NCBI GenBank assembly: GCA_004356215.1
Contig: SMXR01000070.1
Coordinates: 1-11,563 of the forward strand
Length of the DNA: 11,563 nucleotides
From: Alphaproteobacteria bacterium
GTDB taxonomy: Bacteria > Pseudomonadota > Alphaproteobacteria > Sphingomonadales > SMXR01
Direction: 5' to 3'
In this document: piece after piece, positions 8,587 through 11,563 of the stretch
How the letters are laid out: each line of letters opens with the position of its first letter
How positions within the stretch are numbered: the stretch's first letter is position 1
Notes under the pieces: model-generated
The model's database searches: none
Seen by the model: only the letters and a program-made list of their open reading frames with translations
What the model was told of the DNA's origin: nothing
Position numbers and translations under genes: made by a program

Positions 8587-9947
8587 GCCCGACCTCCGGG
8601 TTTTGTCAAATCTGCAAAAAATTTCCCGACGGTAAATATATCGGTGAAGATCGACAAATAGCGGATCGGTGTGATCATGACCCCCTTCCACATATACATC
8701 AGCTTTTGCTCCCTGCCGAAAATACCAATCAGGATAACGTATAAGATACTTTCAAATAGAATGGTATAGCCAAGGATATCAAACCACCCGGCGATAATAA
8801 ACAGCATCATGATAATCGGATAGGTAACCTTTTCAAAAAGGGCAAAAAACACCGCCCAGCCAATCGGCCGTCCCGATTCCTTGGCATAGAGCCGGCCCAG
8901 AGGTTCCTGATAAGGAATATAGACATCATCCTGGAAAATATCCCGGTTAAGCTCTTTACGGGCGCGGCGGCGGCGCAGCGCCTTGAACGGGCTGGTCAAA
9001 AGTTCCGGGAAGTAATACGAGCTTTGCAACCATGCCGAAGACCACAAATATAATTGTTTGGGCAATTTGTGGGCTTCCGGTTCGTTGGAATGTACCGAAA
9101 CATCCAGCACTTGAACATTATGATAGCCGCGGGCAATAAACCCGAAACCGATATAAATATCTTCAGAACTGGTCAGGTTGTCACCCAGCGTGTATTCGGT
9201 TTCCCTGAAAAGGTCCATCAAAAATTCGCGCCGGTAGGCCACCGCGCAGCCTAGCGGGTTCACCAGCGTTCCAAAGAGGGCAAGCTCACCAAGATAAATA
9301 ATATTCTGGACAAAATAATAAAGCACATCGCGGTAATAATTGGTGATCCCGCGCGAAAACCTGCTCAACGGGGTATCATCATGAGTGACTTTGGTTTCAG
9401 GCCGCTTTTCCAGCAATTTTTGCATGATAGGCCGCGCCGCCGCACGCAAGCGGTCGCTGGTCCGGAGCGGCCTGACAAAGCCACAGGCACTGGCGTGGTT
9501 TGGCACCCGGATCAACTCAAAAACAACTTTTTCCAGGTAATCATCAGAGACCAGAACGGTATCGCCATCAAGGACGAACAGCACCTCGGCATCACTAAAT
9601 TTGGCAATCTGTTTCAGAGAGGGAGTTTTTCCCCGGTTTTCCTTGCGTTCAATCAAAACAATGTCGAGCGCGTTCAACGAGGTAAAGGCTTTAACGACTT
9701 CTACGGTATCATCGGTGGAGGCATCATCAACAACAAAAACCTTTCGCGGCCTTTTTGTTTGTTGAACCAATGACGCCAGGGCCAGTGCAATGGTGCGCCC
9801 CTCATTATGGGCCGGAATTACAACATCCACCGTGGTTTTTTGAATAAGCTTCACGTTAGGGTCGGGCAACTCACGGTTGCCTCTGATCAACCCGATCATG
9901 CTCATGAACGTAAGCGGGCTAATGATCAAATATGGTGCTGCAGCCAT
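8574..9947 (-). CDS. Membrane GT2 processive-type glycosyltransferase (polysaccharide synthase candidate)
   Basis: I place the start at the ATG at 9947 (MAAAPYLIISP, 457 residues). The longer reading from 10067 overlaps the preceding gene, and its first 40 residues look like an out-of-frame shadow. A short hydrophobic N-terminus (6-21) precedes a GT-A domain: VDVVIPAHNE (40-49), VVDDASTDD (72-80), the metal-binding LDGDT (126-130) and SSEDIYIG (260-267) holding the likely catalytic base Asp263. The acceptor motif of cellulose, chitin and PNAG synthases, QxxRW, appears as QLYLW (298-302), with the arginine replaced. C-terminal membrane helices span about 364-410, followed by an amphipathic tail. 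There is no PilZ domain. The neighbours suggest it makes and moves a polymer across the inner membrane, but a non-processive transferase is possible. Sugar donor unknown. Confidence 0.85.
   Translation of the reverse strand: MAAAPYLIISPLTFMSMIGLIRGNRELPDPNVKLIQKTTVDVVIPAHNEGRTIALALASLVQQTKRPRKVFVVDDASTDDTVEVVKAFTSLNALDIVLIERKENRGKTPSLKQIAKFSDAEVLFVLDGDTVLVSDDYLEKVVFELIRVPNHASACGFVRPLRTSDRLRAAARPIMQKLLEKRPETKVTHDDTPLSRFSRGITNYYRDVLYYFVQNIIYLGELALFGTLVNPLGCAVAYRREFLMDLFRETEYTLGDNLTSSEDIYIGFGFIARGYHNVQVLDVSVHSNEPEAHKLPKQLYLWSSAWLQSSYYFPELLTSPFKALRRRRARKELNRDIFQDDVYIPYQEPLGRLYAKESGRPIGWAVFFALFEKVTYPIIMMLFIIAGWFDILGYTILFESILYVILIGIFGREQKLMYMWKGVMITPIRYLSIFTDIFTVGKFFADLTKPGGRAWRK
8593..8597 (-). 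promoter_or_regulatory. Ribosome binding site that decides the GTG start of the TPR-porin gene
   Basis: GGAGG on the minus strand lies six bases before GTG at 8586 and inside the end of the glycosyltransferase gene. It is the strongest Shine-Dalgarno in this operon and places the start directly ahead of the signal peptide. Confidence 0.75.
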
Positions 9948-9981
9948 CTGTTTTTCCCACTTACGTGGATCCCCGCTTTTA

Positions 9982-10971
9982 CTAGGCAGGCATCCGTAAT
10001 TGTTGCTTTTTTTCTTCCAAGGCAGCCAAATCTTCCAACGTCTCCTCCAGCGTCCACTTGGGCTCAAATGTTATCCATTTGTTTAACTCGGTCAGGTCAG
10101 GGCGGCGGTGGTCGACATCCTTGAAGGGACGGCCATAGGCCTCGGCATAATCAATAAAAGTTATATCGGAAGAGCTCTTACTGATCTTCTTAACCAGCTT
10201 GGCCAAATCGAGAATGGAAATCTCCTGGTCATTGCCAGCGTTCAGAATTTTACCCTTGGTCTTTTCGTTTTCAGCCAACAGGGTCAGGATATGGACCATG
10301 TCGCGGATATCACAAAACGACCGCGTCTGGGTGCCATCACCAAAAACAGTGATCGATCTGTTTCCCGCCGCCTGGCGAACAAAGTTTGGCACCACCATGC
10401 CATAGGTTCCGGCCTGGCGCGGGCCAATGGTGTTAAACAGGCGCACCGATGTTACCGAAAGGTCGCGTTCCATAACATAGGCCTGGGCCAAAAATTCATC
10501 CATCAACTTGGTTGCGGTATAGCACCACCGGAAATGGTCGTCAGAGCGTAACACCAGGTCATCTTTTTCGGAAAAAGACGGTTTGGTGTTAAAGCCGTAC
10601 ACTTCGGAAGACGACGCGAGGATAATTCTTGGCTTCCATTTGAGGTTGGCTGCCGCTTCAAGAACGCGTTCAGTGCCGGTCAGATTGGTCTTGATGACCT
10701 TGAGGCTGTCTTCAAGAACTCGTTTGACGCCAACAACCGCAGCCATATGAAAAATCACATCGGCCCATTGCACTGCCTTTTCAAGGCCGGTCCAGGTTAC
10801 AATGTCCTGTTGGTCAAACTTAAAATTGGGAGATTTCAGCGCCTCCGATAAATTGGTGCCAAAACCAGTAGAAAGGTCATCTATGGCATGCACCCGATGG
10901 CCCAAATGCAAGTGGTGATCCACCAAATGCGACCCAATAAACCCGGCCCCACCAGTAATTAATACGTTCAT
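9982..10971 (-). CDS. Extended SDR NAD-dependent nucleotide-sugar epimerase/dehydratase/decarboxylase
   Basis: This 329-residue cytoplasmic enzyme is an extended short-chain dehydrogenase acting on a nucleotide sugar. The NAD-binding loop GGAGFIG is at residues 7-13, an acidic AIDDLSTG turn holding Asp31 is at 29-36, SSSEVYG at 120-126, the catalytic pair Tyr151xxxLys155 (YTATK), RLFNTIGPRQ, and GDGTQTRSFCDIRD. A glutamate in the SSSEVYG motif and the RRPDL segment near the C-terminus resemble UDP-glucuronate decarboxylases (UDP-xylose synthases) more than GalE, but dTDP-glucose 4,6-dehydratase-like and epimerase activities cannot be excluded. It is the first gene of the operon, ending 34 bases before the glycosyltransferase start, so it probably makes the donor sugar. 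AGGA nine bases before the ATG supports the start. Family certain; reaction inferred. Confidence 0.88.
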   Translation of the reverse strand: MNVLITGGAGFIGSHLVDHHLHLGHRVHAIDDLSTGFGTNLSEALKSPNFKFDQQDIVTWTGLEKAVQWADVIFHMAAVVGVKRVLEDSLKVIKTNLTGTERVLEAAANLKWKPRIILASSSEVYGFNTKPSFSEKDDLVLRSDDHFRWCYTATKLMDEFLAQAYVMERDLSVTSVRLFNTIGPRQAGTYGMVVPNFVRQAAGNRSITVFGDGTQTRSFCDIRDMVHILTLLAENEKTKGKILNAGNDQEISILDLAKLVKKISKSSSDITFIDYAEAYGRPFKDVDHRRPDLTELNKWITFEPKWTLEETLEDLAALEEKKQQLRMPA

Positions 10972-10984
10972 TTTATTTTTTCCT

Positions 10985-11080
10985 GCCTAATGCGCCTAAT
11001 AAAAAGCTGCCCTTTTAATTGAATGTCAACTATTCTTCCCTATTTACACAAATGAAACCGGAACACCCGGCTCGCCTAAT
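10985..11080. repeat. Three GCCTAAT (ATTAGGC) elements upstream of the exopolysaccharide operon
   Basis: Identical heptamers start at 10985, 10994 and 11074. The first two are tandem, nine bases apart, just downstream of the proposed -10 of the operon. The third forms half of the palindrome CCTAA-T-TTAGG (11075-11085), upstream of both divergent promoters. The arrangement suggests an operator, but no factor can be named. Confidence 0.35.
11000..11029 (-). promoter_or_regulatory. Possible promoter of the exopolysaccharide operon
   Basis: On the minus strand a perfect TTGACA (11024-11029) is followed after 18 bases by TTTTTA (11000-11005), about 30 bases ahead of the SDR start codon. The -35 is excellent and the -10 is only AT-rich, as might be found at an activated or regulated promoter. 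Confidence 0.35.
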
Positions 11081-11086
11081 TTAGGT

Positions 11087-11114
11087 TTGCCTTATTGGTG
11101 CCAACGGTTACAAT
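11087..11114 (+). promoter_or_regulatory. Possible promoter of map
   Basis: TTGCCT (11087-11092) and TACAAT (11109-11114) are separated by 16 bases, giving a transcript with a leader of roughly 85 bases before map. The -10 matches consensus at five of six positions. Confidence 0.4.
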
Positions 11115-11167
11115 CCTCAATACTTTAGCCATTTTCGGGGAAATACATTAATAACCTGTTAAATAAA

Positions 11168-11203
11168 ATGAATATTACAATTTTAGCTTTAATTAAGTTT
11201 TAA
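11168..11203 (+). other. Eleven-codon leader reading frame before map
   Basis: ATG at 11168 opens a small frame (MNITILALIKF) that ends with TAA three bases before the map ATG and is in the same frame. It has no recognisable Shine-Dalgarno and consists of AT-rich codons. It could couple or tune map translation, or be a chance product of AT-rich DNA. Confidence 0.15.
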
Positions 11204-11206
11204 CTA

Positions 11207-11563
11207 ATGAATTATATTGCCGCAGAAAAAGCTCCAGATCACGCCACCCATAGGGTTAAAATTCATGGGGAAAAGGATTTTGAAGGAATGCGCAAGGCTG
11301 GACGCCTGGCGGCCCAAACTCTTGATTATATTACCCCTTTTGTCAAAATCGGGGTCACTACCGGTGAACTGGATAGGCTTTGCCATGATTTTATCCTGAA
11401 AGCCGGGGCCTTTCCGGCGCCGCTTTATTACCGTGGATTTCCCAAATCCATCTGCACCTCGATCAATCACGTTATTTGTCACGGCATTCCCGGTGATAAA
11501 CGCCTGAGGGATGGCGACACAATGAATATTGACGTTACCGTGATTCTGGATGGCTGGCACGGC
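11207..11563 (+). CDS. map: Type I methionine aminopeptidase, C-terminus cut by the window edge
   Basis: The first 119 codons are present, running off the right edge. The sequence matches type I MAPs, the cytosolic dimetal enzymes that remove the initiator methionine: DFEGMRKAGRLAAQTLDYI, GVTTGELDRLCHDFI, YRGFPKSICTSINHVICHGIP with the substrate-binding His of the NHVICHG motif, and DGDTMNIDVTVILDGWHG, in which the Asp of NIDVT is the first metal ligand. The N-terminal stretch MNYIAAEKAP before the motif is of the extended type common in alphaproteobacteria, which supports the ATG at 11207 over the internal ATG at 11288. An in-frame TAA immediately upstream blocks earlier starts. No clear Shine-Dalgarno is visible. 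Confidence 0.95.
   Translation, partial: MNYIAAEKAPDHATHRVKIHGEKDFEGMRKAGRLAAQTLDYITPFVKIGVTTGELDRLCHDFILKAGAFPAPLYYRGFPKSICTSINHVICHGIPGDKRLRDGDTMNIDVTVILDGWHG

Noticed and set aside
8587..8691. Thirty-five-residue extension of the TPR-porin
   Set aside because: It lies inside the glycosyltransferase gene and would bury the signal peptide. The GTG at 8586 has a strong Shine-Dalgarno.
9948..10067. Forty-residue N-terminal extension of the glycosyltransferase
   Set aside because: It overlaps the SDR coding end, is rich in Trp, Arg and Lys with no family resemblance, and the ATG at 9947 gives a normal start in a 34-base gap.

Overview
The window looks like a chromosomal segment of an alphaproteobacterium. 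The reasons are the SfsA and methionine aminopeptidase sequences (the long N-terminal extension before the DFEGMRKAG-like motif of Map is usual in that class), a TPP-riboswitch-controlled thiC, and moderately GC-rich coding DNA with AT-rich spacers. The order or genus cannot be fixed from the sequence.

Left part (1-3840). A membrane-anchored HAMP-domain sensor runs leftward off the window edge. Diverging from it are two tightly packed rightward genes: a KefB/CPA2-type cation:proton antiporter with a signal peptide and a C-terminal RCK-type Rossmann domain, and, starting directly after its stop codon, a CpdA-like metallophosphoesterase. A tRNA-Leu(UAA) gene follows on the minus strand.

Middle (3940-6731). 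A clear TPP riboswitch precedes thiC (HMP-P synthase), and sfsA overlaps the thiC stop by one base. The leader carries complementary segments that could hide the thiC Shine-Dalgarno sequence, so control is probably at translation initiation. No intrinsic terminator is visible.

Right part (6736-11563). Three minus-strand genes form an apparent operon, transcribed in the order SDR nucleotide-sugar enzyme, membrane GT2 glycosyltransferase, then TPR plus outer-membrane beta-barrel protein. This is the logic of a synthase-dependent exopolysaccharide system: sugar-nucleotide supply, polymerisation and translocation at the inner membrane, and export through a TPR-porin of the BcsC/PgaA type. It is unusually compact. 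There is no PilZ domain, no periplasmic BcsB-like partner, no hydrolase and no deacetylase in view, and the synthase has a leucine where cellulose-synthase-like enzymes have the arginine of QxxRW. I cannot match the set to a named polysaccharide, so it is the best candidate here for an undescribed system. The cassette sits between sfsA and map, which are commonly neighbours in alphaproteobacteria, and so looks inserted. A 235-bp AT-rich divergent control region with repeated ATTAGGC elements separates it from map, which runs off the right edge.
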